From contig JAEYSJ010000399.1 in assembly GCA_023434855.1 (NCBI GenBank), positions 7,154-71,153 on the forward strand: a DNA stretch of 64,000 nt. Direction: 5' to 3'. The notes beneath the pieces were generated by a model, which had not been told where the DNA came from, made no database searches, and worked only from the letters and a program-made list of their open reading frames with translations. The DNA is from Bacillota bacterium. GTDB taxonomy: Bacteria > Bacillota_C > Negativicutes > JAEYSJ01. The position numbers and the translations under genes were made by a program. Positions 1 through 8,633 of this stretch are shown here, piece by piece. Position 1 is the first letter of the stretch, and each line of letters begins with the position of its first letter.

Positions 1-899
1 CTAATTGTGCGGGAATTAAATTTTTGTCCGGTACATCCGGCTAACTCATCGACAATATCAACCGTATCATACCTGAGCAGATAGTTCATCCAGTTTTCCT
101 GCCATACTGAAGCCAATTTGTAAATAGCATCAAGTTGTGGCTCGGTAAAACTGGCACAGGCCAAAATATCTTCCGGATCTATTTCGTCAAAGTTGACGGT
201 TAACTTGGATGCATGACTATCCTGCGGATTGGTGTTATATACTGCCAGGCGGTTAGCTGCACAGGGATGTTTGGACAAATCACTGAAATACTCATTATGA
301 ACATCAAAAATCAGCAGCCCATAATTGCCGTTATCAATAACCGAACCAGCCAACACTTTTACTAGATTACTTTTTCCTGATCCGGTTGTACCAAATACGC
401 CGATATGTTCGGTTATGGCTTTGGAACCGTAAATGCCGACAGGCAATTTCATTACGTCCCGACCGCTTTTTAAGAAGCCAATTTCCAAATCGCCTTTCAT
501 TTCGGACAACAAAGCACTATCATCATCACTCAGGGTACGCACCTCACAGAAAAAGTCAGGACAGGTTTTAGGGTTATGCAAATTCCCCTGATCATTTACA
601 TAACACAATTGCTCTGCCATCCCAATCTTTACGGTATGGTTTCCGCCTAAATAAAAGTCCAGTTCCTCTTGATTCTCCGTTTGTCCATTTTCATCCAGCT
701 TGCTCATTAAATATCCCACGTTATTTAAGCCTGACCAGCGCGATTTCACTTTAAAATCATATGCCCTAATATAAAAACGATCACTATTCTTACCTTCAAC
801 TACGAGAATATCCCCAAAATCTACATCCTGCTGAGGCGCAACGACAAACTCTACATATGTTCCTTTTGCATACGTTAATCGTCCTTTATATTCTGTCAT
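1..899 (-). CDS. HerA-like ATP-binding protein (DUF87 family), 3' part outside window
   Basis: The frame is open from an ATG at 899 to the window edge, giving 299 residues without a stop. A beta-rich N-terminal part resembling the HAS-barrel of HerA proteins comes first. A Walker A motif GTTGSGKSN follows at about residues 170-178, and a Walker B-like LLIFDVHNEY shortly after. HerA-type ATPases are hexameric DNA translocases, often paired with the nuclease NurA in DNA-end processing; no partner is visible because the gene runs off the edge. It is separated from the floA operon by a strong terminator and appears to be its own unit. The family call is firm, the exact role is inferred. Confidence 0.8.
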   Translation of the reverse strand, partial: MTEYKGRLTYAKGTYVEFVVAPQQDVDFGDILVVEGKNSDRFYIRAYDFKVKSRWSGLNNVGYLMSKLDENGQTENQEELDFYLGGNHTVKIGMAEQLCYVNDQGNLHNPKTCPDFFCEVRTLSDDDSALLSEMKGDLEIGFLKSGRDVMKLPVGIYGSKAITEHIGVFGTTGSGKSNLVKVLAGSVIDNGNYGLLIFDVHNEYFSDLSKHPCAANRLAVYNTNPQDSHASKLTVNFDEIDPEDILACASFTEPQLDAIYKLASVWQENWMNYLLRYDTVDIVDELAGCTGQKFNSRTI

Positions 900-960
900 G
901 AATTCTTATCGCCTCCTTCAGCCAGCAGTATTATTTTTTTATTGTGCACTAGAATAATAA

Positions 961-995
961 AAAAAACACAGGTGTTATTTTCCCTGTGTTTTTTT
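961..995 (-). terminator. Bidirectional Rho-independent terminator
   Basis: AAAAAACACAGG pairs with CCTGTGTTTTTT around a 10-base loop, with T-runs on both strands. It ends the nfeD-floA operon. Confidence 0.85.
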
Positions 996-1003
996 ATTCA
1001 TTA

Positions 1004-1354
1004 TCAACGCCTTCTTAATGGTCGATAGGCTCGGGGCGGCTGTAATATTTCTGCAAATATTATGCCATTTAGCACTGCATTATTGTCCAGTTTTCCCTGC
1101 CACGCAGATTTTTCAGGAGCGCTAGACTGAATGTTTACTGCAGCAGGCATAGTTACGGTGTTGTTGTTTTTATATATTTGATTGTCGTAATCTACGTAAA
1201 ATTCAGGAGTATTTTGGACCGGAGATTTTGCGGTTGGTGTTTGTTCAGGAATTTCCGGATATTCGTATTCCCGTTCAAAATAGCCGCGGCGGCGCAGGAG
1301 TTCAGGCACTAAATATAATATTGCCAGTAAAATCAATACTAGTACTATCTCCAT
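1004..1354 (-). CDS. Small membrane-anchored protein after floA, unknown function
   Basis: The protein has 116 residues. A hydrophobic segment at residues 2-20 predicts one N-terminal membrane anchor. A polar, proline- and asparagine-rich stretch follows, then an arginine-rich C-terminus (RAYRPLRRR). The start has a ribosome site (AGGTGAT) and lies 8 bases after the floA stop, so it is probably translated with floA. I do not recognise the family. Its position suggests a membrane-microdomain accessory, which is inference only. Confidence 0.6.
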   Translation of the reverse strand: MEIVLVLILLAILYLVPELLRRRGYFEREYEYPEIPEQTPTAKSPVQNTPEFYVDYDNQIYKNNNTVTMPAAVNIQSSAPEKSAWQGKLDNNAVLNGIIFAEILQPPRAYRPLRRR

Positions 1355-1362
1355 AATATCAC

Positions 1363-2364
1363 CTATTTCTTAACATCCTCGGGCTTGGATGCAGTGGATG
1401 CCGGTCCCGCTTTAGCAATTGTTTCCCGCATTTGTGTATCCGCCATAACATTATTCATATTATAATAATCCATGACACCCAAACGACCTTCCTGCAAAGC
1501 CACTGCCAATGCATGCGGTACTTCGGCTTGAGCTTCCACCACTTTGGCCTGCATTTCCTGGGTATAAGCTTTCATCTCCTGTTCCTTGGCTACCGCCATT
1601 GCGCGCCGCTCTTCCGCTTTAGCCTGGGCAATGCGTTTCTCAGCCTCTGCCTGATCGGTCAACAGTTGGGCGCCAATATTACGACCAACATCAACATCGG
1701 CAATATCGATGGATAAAATCTCGAAAGCTGTACCGGCATCCAGTCCTTTAGCCAAAACAGTGCGGGAAATATGATCCGGATTGGCAAGAACATCTTTATG
1801 ATCATGCGATGAACCCACAGTGGTAACAATTCCTTCACCGACCCTGGCAATAACAGTAGACTCACCTGCACCGCCTACCAAACGGTCAATATTTGCCCGT
1901 ACCGTAACCCGCGCTTTTATTTTCAATTCGATACCATTCTGGGCTACAGCGGACACAACAGGCGTTTCAATTACTTTGGGATTGACGCTCATTTGCACTG
2001 CTTCCAGTACATTACGGCCTGCCAGATCAATGGCCGCCGACCGTTCAAACGGTAATGGAATTTGCGCCCGATGCGCCGCAATCAAAGCATCAATAACCCG
2101 GTCCACATTGCCGCCTGCCAAGAAATGTGCTTCCAGTTGATTAACGCCAACCTGTAACCCAGCCTTGTTGGCTTTAATCAGTGGCAATACGATCTGGGCC
2201 GGAGGAACACGGCGGAGTCGCATACCTACTAATGTAAAAATACCCACATGCACACCGGCTGCCATAGCCGAAACCCATAGTCCCAAAGGTACGAAATGCA
2301 AAAATACAGTAAGACCGACAATAAACACCAACAAGATAAACAAAGGACCAAATAACGTGTACAT
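1363..2364 (-). CDS. floA: Flotillin-like protein FloA
   Basis: FloA scaffolds functional membrane microdomains. The 333-residue protein starts with two hydrophobic stretches (residues about 3-45), followed by a PHB-like domain and a C-terminal region rich in Ala, Glu and Lys ([20 protein letters not shown]) typical of the flotillin coiled coil. ATG at 2364 is preferred over a TTG at 2370 because AGGGAGG lies 8 bases upstream of the ATG but only 2 from the TTG. It follows the NfeD-family gene by 17 bases. NfeD-FloA pairs (YqeZ-YqfA in Bacillus) are a standard operon. Confidence 0.95.
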   Translation of the reverse strand: MYTLFGPLFILLVFIVGLTVFLHFVPLGLWVSAMAAGVHVGIFTLVGMRLRRVPPAQIVLPLIKANKAGLQVGVNQLEAHFLAGGNVDRVIDALIAAHRAQIPLPFERSAAIDLAGRNVLEAVQMSVNPKVIETPVVSAVAQNGIELKIKARVTVRANIDRLVGGAGESTVIARVGEGIVTTVGSSHDHKDVLANPDHISRTVLAKGLDAGTAFEILSIDIADVDVGRNIGAQLLTDQAEAEKRIAQAKAEERRAMAVAKEQEMKAYTQEMQAKVVEAQAEVPHALAVALQEGRLGVMDYYNMNNVMADTQMRETIAKAGPASTASKPEDVKK

Positions 2365-2381
2365 AATCAATGCCTCCCTAG

Positions 2382-3683
2382 CTAATTATTTACCTGCCTT
2401 ACAATAATTTTTCCGCCGCTGACGCTCACCACCTTCACTCTAACGCCTTGATCAATATATTTGCCTTCTGTCACAACATCCAGACGATTTCCGTCAATAT
2501 CGACAATACCTGCCGGTCTTAATAAAGTAGCGGTTATTCCTTCCTTACCAAGAAAGACGCTGTAATCAGTTCCACTAACAAAACCACCCTGGGTTGTTTC
2601 CGTGTCTTTTAATACTAATTTGGACCATAGGCGATTAGAAGGCAAATACTTAAGCAGTATAATAAAAATTACGATTGCTACAACCAGACTTATCACTAAT
2701 ATATAAAGAGCCGTCAAGTTACCCCCTAACGTTAAGAAAAAGCTTAAGAAAATACAGCTGGTTCCGCCAAGGAAAAAAAGACCGGTACCTGGTGCATGCA
2801 GTTCAAAAATGATCAACAAAATACCACCGACAAACAGAATCAGTTCCAGCCAGCCGGCCAGTCCTGTAAGCCACTGACTGGCAAAAAACAGCAATGCCGC
2901 TATAATTCCGATTGAAGCTGCCGCCCCCATACCTGCAGTTTTTATTTCGGTAAATACGGCCAGAAATATGACTGACAGCAACAGAGATTTAACAATTGGA
3001 TCAGATAGCCAGCCAACTATTTTTTCCGGCCATTCTTTATTATATTCAATTATCTCATTACCACTTAAGCTATAATTAGCTAGTACTGTTGCCCGGTCTG
3101 ATGCCACTAAATCGGCATAACCAACTTCTGCAGCCTGGTAATCGGTAAGGGCTAATATTTGTCCTTTCTCCGCGTATCCAGGTAATCCCAGTGATTTGTC
3201 AACCATAGCTTCTGCCACCCGGGTGTCACGCCCACTTTTATGAGCCGTCGCCGCAAACTCAGCTTTTAAAGCCGCTACGGTCTTTTCGGTTGCCGGTATA
3301 GGCTCGGCCGCTCCAATACTGCCGCCAGGCGCAATAGCAATACGGTGATGAGCAATAGCTATTAATGCTCCGGCAGACCAGGCACGGTTTTTTATATAGC
3401 AAATGGTTTCGATGGGAGAGTTACTAATCATGTCGCGAATTTTTACAGCAGAATCCACTAATCCGCCAAAAGTATCGATCTCAATAATTAGTGCTGCTGC
3501 ATTCCTGTCTTCTGCCTCATATAGCGCTTTATGCACTAATGCGACCTGGCTTTCGTCTATATCCCCTTTGACATTAATGACTACAACCGGTGACGCATAA
3601 GCAGGAGGCAGTGTATATTGAATGATAATTAGTACGGTCGCCAAAATAAATAATAAGCGTAAAATAAATATTGGTTTACCCAT
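2382..3683 (-). CDS. NfeD-family membrane serine protease (ClpP-like, YqeZ type)
   Basis: The 433-residue long-form NfeD protein has a signal-like segment (residues about 5-30), a ClpP-class domain (about 33-210), four or five membrane segments (about 225-345) and a C-terminal OB-fold domain. Ser103 in AWSAG matches the nucleophile of Pyrococcus PH1510. Lys134 in the TEKT stretch aligns with its catalytic lysine (my alignment by eye). Long NfeD proteins are thought to cleave or modulate stomatin/flotillin partners, and floA is directly downstream. The start is ATG with a weak AATGGTGAT ribosome site. Confidence 0.92.
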   Translation of the reverse strand: MGKPIFILRLLFILATVLIIIQYTLPPAYASPVVVINVKGDIDESQVALVHKALYEAEDRNAAALIIEIDTFGGLVDSAVKIRDMISNSPIETICYIKNRAWSAGALIAIAHHRIAIAPGGSIGAAEPIPATEKTVAALKAEFAATAHKSGRDTRVAEAMVDKSLGLPGYAEKGQILALTDYQAAEVGYADLVASDRATVLANYSLSGNEIIEYNKEWPEKIVGWLSDPIVKSLLLSVIFLAVFTEIKTAGMGAAASIGIIAALLFFASQWLTGLAGWLELILFVGGILLIIFELHAPGTGLFFLGGTSCIFLSFFLTLGGNLTALYILVISLVVAIVIFIILLKYLPSNRLWSKLVLKDTETTQGGFVSGTDYSVFLGKEGITATLLRPAGIVDIDGNRLDVVTEGKYIDQGVRVKVVSVSGGKIIVRQVNN

Positions 3684-3988
3684 ATCACCATTCCCTTCTG
3701 GGTTTAATCGGTCTCTTGACTTGTCGTTTTTTGTATGTTAATGTATTATTATAAAGTCTAAGTGAAGAAACTTGTTGTTGTATATACTATTTTTATATTA
3801 TATATGTTCTACTAATCGTGCATTCACAATAATAAATACGGTTATACGTTTTTATATTTCATTATACCATTCAATACATTCAGTGCAAATAAAACACTAG
3901 AATATGAAGTCCTTACAATACTGATTTCAGCCTACATTTTTACAACTTTAAATAATTTTTGAACGCTTCACTTTAACTTGGCTTTTTA

Positions 3989-4013
3989 TTAGACAGGCTT
4001 CGAGCCTGTCTAA
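3989..4013 (+). terminator. Isolated hairpin with T-rich tail on plus strand
   Basis: TTAGACAGGCT and AGCCTGTCTAA form an 11-bp perfect stem with a 3-base loop. On the plus strand it is followed by TTTTATTTTTAT. No plus-strand gene precedes it. On the minus strand it lacks a U-tract, so its role is unclear. Confidence 0.45.
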
Positions 4014-4025
4014 TTTTATTTTTAT

Positions 4026-4051
4026 GAGACTGTTTAAAAAAGCCCATCTGC
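4026..4051. repeat. Solo terminal half of repeat family A
   Basis: GAGACTGTTTAAAAAAGCCC followed by ATCTGC matches the inner and outer ends of the family A palindromes at 4896-5125, 9856-10093 and 52670-52793. The second arm is missing, so this is probably a decayed copy. Confidence 0.6.
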
Positions 4052-4073
4052 CTCTTTCTGTTAGGTAAATTAA

Positions 4074-4099
4074 AATCCGGTACAATAAAGTACCGGATT
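4074..4099 (-). terminator. Terminator after yqeY
   Basis: AATCCGGTAC and GTACCGGATT form a 10-bp stem with a 6-base loop. On the minus strand it is followed by TTTAATTT, 7 bases after the yqeY stop. Confidence 0.85.
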
Positions 4100-4105
4100 A
4101 ACTTG

Positions 4106-4558
4106 CTACTTGTTTAACATTTCGCGTACTATAGTATTGACCATTTTACCATCAGCGCGTCCTTTGACTTTTGGCATAAGTACAGACATAACTTTTCCCA
4201 TATCTTTTGCGTTATTAGCCTGAGTCTCAGCAACAGCGTCAGTTACTAAAGCACGAACTTCACTTTCACTTAACTGTTGAGGAAGGTATTGCATTAGAAT
4301 AGCAACTTCCTGTTCAAGATTATCTACCAGATCCTGGCGATTTCCTTTCTTGAACTCCTCCATTGCATCCCGGCGCATTTTAACTTCTTTTGCCAAAACA
4401 TCCAGAACCTCATCTTCCGTCAGTTCTTTCTTATGGTCAATCTCAACATTCTTTATACTGGCACGCACCATGCGAATGACTGAAAGACGCAGTTTTCCTG
4501 CCTCTTTGTCTTTCATGGCCTGCTTCATGTCTTCCGTCAATTTTTCCTTAAGAGACAT
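4106..4558 (-). CDS. yqeY: GatB/YqeY domain protein
   Basis: The 150-residue protein is the usual YqeY length. Recognisable features are MSLKEKLTEDMKQAMKDKE at the start, the LRMVRASIKN-like helix and the C-terminal DMGKVMSVLMPKVKGRADG block shared with the GatB tail domain. The family resembles the tRNA-binding tail of the Asp/Glu-tRNA amidotransferase, but its cellular role is unsettled. It lies 23 bases after rpsU. The rpsU-yqeY order is common in Firmicutes and supports cotranscription. Confidence 0.95.
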   Translation of the reverse strand: MSLKEKLTEDMKQAMKDKEAGKLRLSVIRMVRASIKNVEIDHKKELTEDEVLDVLAKEVKMRRDAMEEFKKGNRQDLVDNLEQEVAILMQYLPQQLSESEVRALVTDAVAETQANNAKDMGKVMSVLMPKVKGRADGKMVNTIVREMLNK

Positions 4559-4581
4559 GTAAAAACCCCTCCGAAACCAGC

Positions 4582-4761
4582 TTATGCTTTGAACTTACGT
4601 TTGCGCGCCGCTTCGGATTTTTTCTTGCGCTTTACGCTAGGTTTTTCATAATGTTCGCGCTTTCTCAATTCAGCAAGAGTGCCGGCTTTTTGGCAAGTAC
4701 GTTTAAATCTGCGGAGTGCGCTATCAATTGTTTCGTTTTTTCCTACCTTGACTTCTGACAT
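4582..4761 (-). CDS. rpsU: 30S ribosomal protein S21
   Basis: The reading frame encodes 59 residues. It begins [20 protein letters not shown] and ends in a Lys/Arg-rich tail ([16 protein letters not shown]), as expected for S21, a small basic protein of the 30S subunit that helps base-pairing with the Shine-Dalgarno region. The ATG at 4761 has a strong GGGAGGGAG ribosome site. The 366 bases upstream hold a family A repeat with its companion hairpin, so the rpsU leader RNA would carry that structure. Confidence 0.96.
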   Translation of the reverse strand: MSEVKVGKNETIDSALRRFKRTCQKAGTLAELRKREHYEKPSVKRKKKSEAARKRKFKA

Positions 4762-4862
4762 CTGATCTCCCTCCCTCCACTCAGACCGTTACGGGGAAGT
4801 GTATTCTTATAACATACACCTAAAAATTATACACGAATAAGGTAAGCATTGTCAATATTAGA

Positions 4863-4881
4863 GCGTGTTCAAAAAACACGC
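4863..4881. repeat. Companion hairpin of family A copy at 4896
   Basis: GCGTGTT and AACACGC form a 7-bp stem. The following AACCCCAAATTAATGAGGCTG closely matches the sequence beside the hairpin at 52809-52828 read in reverse complement. Confidence 0.75.
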
Positions 4882-4895
4882 AACCCCAAATTAAT

Positions 4896-5125
4896 GAGGC
4901 TGTTTAAAAATGTCCAGCTGCGCGTTCTAGCTAGGCCGCATTGTACTGTGAAGACTGTACGGGTCGCGACTAGCGTTTGAGCGAAGGCGTACAAAGAAGT
5001 ACGTTGAGCGAAAACGCATAGGAGCACGTTCTGACTAAGACAGTTTTATCATCGCAGTTTGTTACTATGCGAACTGTCTTACGTAGTCCGTGCGGCATCG
5101 CAGATGGGCGTTTTGAAACAGACTC
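4896..5125. repeat. Large palindromic repeat, family A copy 2
   Basis: The ends are inverted: GAGGCTGTTTAAAAATG at the left and, in reverse complement, GAGTCTGTTTCAAAACG at the right, each followed by a C(A)TCTGC-like block. The roughly 230-base interior holds a nested hairpin (AAGACAGTT with AACTGTCTT at about 5037-5082) and GTAC-containing blocks shared with other copies. No ORF is present. It begins right after the HIT stop codon and lies in the rpsU leader. Confidence 0.8.
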
Positions 5126-5127
5126 TA

Positions 5128-5475
5128 TCAGCCTGGCGGCCAAGTCATGAATCTACCGCCTAGTATATGCCAATGTAAATGGTATACAGTCTGCCCACCA
5201 TTATTTTTCGTGTTAATTACTGCACGAAATCCATCATCGGCCAGTCCTAATTTACTTGCAATCTTTGGTATGGTTGCCATGACATGACCAATTAGAGGTA
5301 CATCATCAGAAGTTATTTCCAGGAGGTTAGCAATATGCTTCTTAGGTATTATTAAAGCATGAACAGGTGCAGCCGGTTTAATATCAGGAAATGCAATCAA
5401 ATGTTCATCCTCATATATGACTGTTACCGGTATTTCCTTTGCGGCAATCTTACAAAAAATACAATCTTGCTGCAT
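5128..5475 (-). CDS. HIT family (histidine triad) nucleotide-binding protein
   Basis: The 115-residue protein matches HinT-type hydrolases, which cleave the phosphoramidate bond of AMP-lysine-like substrates. The catalytic triad HLHWHILGG is at about residues 99-107. An N-terminal CIFCKIAAKEIP block carries two cysteines, as in Zn-binding HIT proteins. The start has a good GGGGAGGTG site. The last residues (RFMTWPPG) run up to the family A repeat, which begins at the stop codon. It follows mtaB in the minus-strand series. Confidence 0.95.
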   Translation of the reverse strand: MQQDCIFCKIAAKEIPVTVIYEDEHLIAFPDIKPAAPVHALIIPKKHIANLLEITSDDVPLIGHVMATIPKIASKLGLADDGFRAVINTKNNGGQTVYHLHWHILGGRFMTWPPG

Positions 5476-5597
5476 ATAGCACCTCCCCTCATTCTATTAT
5501 ACCCTATATAGCCTTTGTCGTATTATATGTTTATATACAAAATTATTCTTCTTATTTAACAGATATCCTGCTGAATAAATTACCTTTTTAAGAAAAA

Positions 5598-6902
5598 TTA
5601 ATCAAATTGTTCTATTTCACCCCATAAACCATCGCGGTATGTTTTCACCAGCCTAACTCCCCATAAACTACCGGCCATTTTCTTTATTCCTGCCGCGTAT
5701 ACTCTGATGTAGTTGCCTGTTAAACCATCTAGGATACCTTTATCCTCTGTTTCAAATAATACTTCAAATTTTCTGTTGATAAACTTCGCCTGAAAAGCAG
5801 CAGTATGCCTATCCGCAATAATTTGCATTTTTTGTACCCTTTGTTTTTTTACATTGTCAGGTACTTGTCCCTGATAATCAGCAGCCGGAGTACCGCTCCG
5901 CCGTGAATAAGGGAAAATGTGAATTTTAGCAAATCCCATGCTGTCAATAAAAGCCATAGCATCATCAAACATCGCCTCAGTCTCACTGGGAAAACCAACA
6001 ATAACATCAGTAGAAATAGCGATATCAGGTATTTTTAATCTAATACCTTCTATAAGCCTCCGGTAATCAGCAGTAGTATAATGTCTGTTCATAGCTGCTA
6101 ATATCCGGTCATTACCGGCCTGCAATGGCAAATGCAAATGACGGCACAGCCGCGAATCTTTTTGCATAATGGCAATAAGTTCATCAGATACTTCAACAGA
6201 TTCCAATGAACTTAACCGGAGACGTTCTATGCCTTCAATATTTAAAACAGTTTTAACTGCGTCAACAAGACTCAACTTGTTTTCAGTGTCACGCCCATAA
6301 GCGCCAAGATGAATACCTGTCAATACTATTTCCTTAAAGCCGGCAACTGCAAGCTTAGCAGCCTCCCTGGCAACACTGTCAAGCGATCTGGACCGTAACG
6401 GACCTCGTGCATAGGGAATAATACAATATGTACAAAAATTAGTGCAGCCCTCTTGTATTTTTAAAAAAGCCCGTGTTCGTCCCGGAGCTTCCAGTAGAGG
6501 GATGTCCTCAAACTGATCTGCCTTCATTATGTTGCCAACCACATTAATTTTTTTCCGGGAGCTAACTGCCTGTTCAACTAATTCGACAATACGCTGCCTT
6601 TCCTGTGTGCCAACAATAACATCCACACCTTCAATTGCTGCCACTTGTTCAGGCGAAACCTGAGCATAACAACCGGTAACAGCAATAACCGACTCCGGGT
6701 TTATTCGCGCGGCCCGGCGAATAAACTGCCGCGATTTTTTTTCTCCTAAATGAGTCACTGAGCAGGTATTAATAACATATACATCCGCGTACTGGTTAAA
6801 ATCTACAATTTGATAACCACGGGCTTTAAATAAGCCTTCCATAACTTCGGTTTCAAACTGATTAACTTTACACCCCAGTGTGTTAAATGCAACCAGCGGC
6901 AT
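5598..6902 (-). CDS. mtaB: tRNA t6A37 methylthiotransferase MtaB
   Basis: The 434-residue radical-SAM enzyme converts t6A37 to ms2t6A37 in tRNAs reading ANN codons. The MTTase domain cysteines are in NTLGCKVNQFETE, NTCSVT and VTGCYAQ and bind the auxiliary cluster. The radical-SAM motif is CTNFCTYCIIPYARG. A TRAM domain ends the protein. I start at ATG 6902 (MPLVAFNTLGCK) because the longer frame to 7025 lies inside rsmE. The gap to the rsmE stop is 2 bases, so the two are translationally coupled. Confidence 0.96.
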   Translation of the reverse strand: MPLVAFNTLGCKVNQFETEVMEGLFKARGYQIVDFNQYADVYVINTCSVTHLGEKKSRQFIRRAARINPESVIAVTGCYAQVSPEQVAAIEGVDVIVGTQERQRIVELVEQAVSSRKKINVVGNIMKADQFEDIPLLEAPGRTRAFLKIQEGCTNFCTYCIIPYARGPLRSRSLDSVAREAAKLAVAGFKEIVLTGIHLGAYGRDTENKLSLVDAVKTVLNIEGIERLRLSSLESVEVSDELIAIMQKDSRLCRHLHLPLQAGNDRILAAMNRHYTTADYRRLIEGIRLKIPDIAISTDVIVGFPSETEAMFDDAMAFIDSMGFAKIHIFPYSRRSGTPAADYQGQVPDNVKKQRVQKMQIIADRHTAAFQAKFINRKFEVLFETEDKGILDGLTGNYIRVYAAGIKKMAGSLWGVRLVKTYRDGLWGEIEQFD

Positions 6903-6904
6903 CG

Positions 6905-7642
6905 TTAAACGCCCCCTAAATCGCCGCATTGGTACATAACAATTGTTAATGCTGCCACAGCCGCCGTCTCGGCGCGCAGAATACGTGGCCCCATTGTTAC
7001 TATACTTGTATGGAAATCCCGGCATAAATTGACTTCCTTCTGACTAAAACCACCTTCCGGACCAATTAGCAGTAGATATGAAGAAGCCGGGCAATGCGCC
7101 AAGGCATCCTTTAAACCTTGTTGAGCCTGGCCCTCATATAACATGAGCACAACTGTATCCCTGGCAGATGACGTCAGAACCTGTTTTAAGCTTTGAACAG
7201 GTTCTACTACAGGAACATTAGTACGTCCACACTGTTTAGCCGCCTCGACTGCGATCTTCTGCCAACGTTTTACACGTTCAATTTGTTTTGTGCTATCATA
7301 TTTTACTATACTGCGTTCAGTTGATAGGGGAATAAGCCTGCTAACCCCCAGCTCAACTGCCTTTTGCACAATATATTCCATTTTGTCGCCTTTCGGTAAT
7401 CCCTGTGCCAGACATACTTCAATAGGCGGTTCCTTATGTTCACCAATAATTTGTTGCAAGCTAAGTTCTACGGCATCGCCGGCAATATGGGCAATTTCTG
7501 CAATACCGGCTTGTCCATTATGATCGACCACGATGATATTGTTTCCTGTTTGCAGCCGCAGTACGTGATTGATATGATGGGCGTCTTCCCCTTTTATTTG
7601 CATATGAGAGGATAGTGCTGTAGCAAGAAAAAACCGGCGCAA
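6905..7642 (-). CDS. rsmE: 16S rRNA m3U1498 methyltransferase RsmE
   Basis: The 245-residue SPOUT-class enzyme methylates U1498 of 16S rRNA. Start LRRFFLATAL, the EYIVQKAVELGVSRLIPL block and the SAM-knot region LLIGPEGGFSQKEV are diagnostic. TTG at 7642 is chosen: AAGGAGG lies 7-8 bases upstream, it follows the prmA stop by one base, and the encoded start matches the family. The longer frame to 7705 would overlap prmA. Confidence 0.95.
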   Translation of the reverse strand: MRRFFLATALSSHMQIKGEDAHHINHVLRLQTGNNIIVVDHNGQAGIAEIAHIAGDAVELSLQQIIGEHKEPPIEVCLAQGLPKGDKMEYIVQKAVELGVSRLIPLSTERSIVKYDSTKQIERVKRWQKIAVEAAKQCGRTNVPVVEPVQSLKQVLTSSARDTVVLMLYEGQAQQGLKDALAHCPASSYLLLIGPEGGFSQKEVNLCRDFHTSIVTMGPRILRAETAAVAALTIVMYQCGDLGGV

Positions 7643-7643
7643 G

Positions 7644-8582
7644 CTAAATATCCTCCTTGCGGGCAACCATAGCAACCCAGCCGCCTTCTTCAATAACTTT
7701 TTCAACTGTAAGATTATTTTCCAGCATGGCTGCAGTCACATCGCTAAGACGCTCGGTAATAATACCGCTGGCTACAAAGTACCCGCCATCGTTAAGGCGG
7801 TGCGGAATATCAACAACTAATTTAATTATTATGTCAGCAATGATATTAGCAATAATTAAATCCGCTTTGCCTGATATTCCTGTCAGCAGATCTCCTTGGG
7901 CAATATTAACAATATTTTCTACTTTGTTAAGAACAACGTTCTCTTTGGCCACCCTTACTGCCACCGGGTCCAGATCTACCGCACTGACTCTTTTCGCACC
8001 AAGCTTAGCAGCTGCTATTGCCAAAATGCCTGAGCCTGTGCCAATATCAAAAACAATATCGCCCTGTTTTAATACATCCTCCAAACATCTGCAGCACATT
8101 GTCGTAGTATGATGAGTTCCTGTACCAAAGGCCATTCCCGGATCAAGCTCAATAACAACATCATCCGTCAAAGACTGATATTCTTCCCAGGATGGCTTAA
8201 TAACAATGCGCTCACCTATCCTCACCGGGTGGAAATAATCTTTCCAGGATGAAGCCCAATCCTCCTCTTGAATTTCCCTGCAATTAATTGTGCCGCAGCC
8301 TTTATCCAGATTATGATGAATAAGTTCATTTACCCGCTCTTCAAATTGGTGGAGTTTTTTATTTAATTCCTCATCGACCGGTAGGTAAGCCTTTACTGTA
8401 ACTGTTTCGGTATCAGTTTCTTCAGGAATGTCACAGTAATCCCATTTTCCCTCACGGCGGTAGGAGTTAATAAGTGCAGGATCTTCAATAACTACACCGC
8501 TGGCACCCAAATCATGAAAAATATTAGCCACCGCTTCGGTGGCTTCATGAGTTGTTAAGATACTGATTTCGGCCCACTTCAT
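7644..8582 (-). CDS. prmA: Ribosomal protein L11 methyltransferase
   Basis: The 312-residue protein trimethylates L11 lysines. It has an N-terminal ferredoxin-like recognition domain (MKWAEISILTTHEATEAV) and a Rossmann SAM-binding domain with DIGTGSGILAIAAAKLGA and DLDPVAV. The substrate-loop ELDPGMAFGTGTHHTT is the PrmA signature. The ATG at 8582 is preferred to 8588 because GGGGAG directly abuts the latter. dnaJ-prmA-rsmE-mtaB is a standard Firmicutes order. Confidence 0.96.
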   Translation of the reverse strand: MKWAEISILTTHEATEAVANIFHDLGASGVVIEDPALINSYRREGKWDYCDIPEETDTETVTVKAYLPVDEELNKKLHQFEERVNELIHHNLDKGCGTINCREIQEEDWASSWKDYFHPVRIGERIVIKPSWEEYQSLTDDVVIELDPGMAFGTGTHHTTTMCCRCLEDVLKQGDIVFDIGTGSGILAIAAAKLGAKRVSAVDLDPVAVRVAKENVVLNKVENIVNIAQGDLLTGISGKADLIIANIIADIIIKLVVDIPHRLNDGGYFVASGIITERLSDVTAAMLENNLTVEKVIEEGGWVAMVARKEDI

Positions 8583-8633
8583 GCCCATCTCCCCTTAAGT
8601 ATGAATTAAGGTTGCGTTTTTTTAATCATGTTC

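Larger units (their letters stand above)
3684..4105. other. 422-base gap upstream of nfeD
   Basis: AT-rich, with no convincing ORF. It holds a hairpin at 3989-4013, a solo half of repeat family A at 4026-4051 and the yqeY terminator at 4074-4099. The 3700-3950 part presumably carries the nfeD promoter, but I could not pick one reliably. Confidence 0.6.

Noticed and set aside
7290..7523. Plus-strand ORF within rsmE
   Set aside because: Shadow of the strong minus-strand gene; no independent signals.
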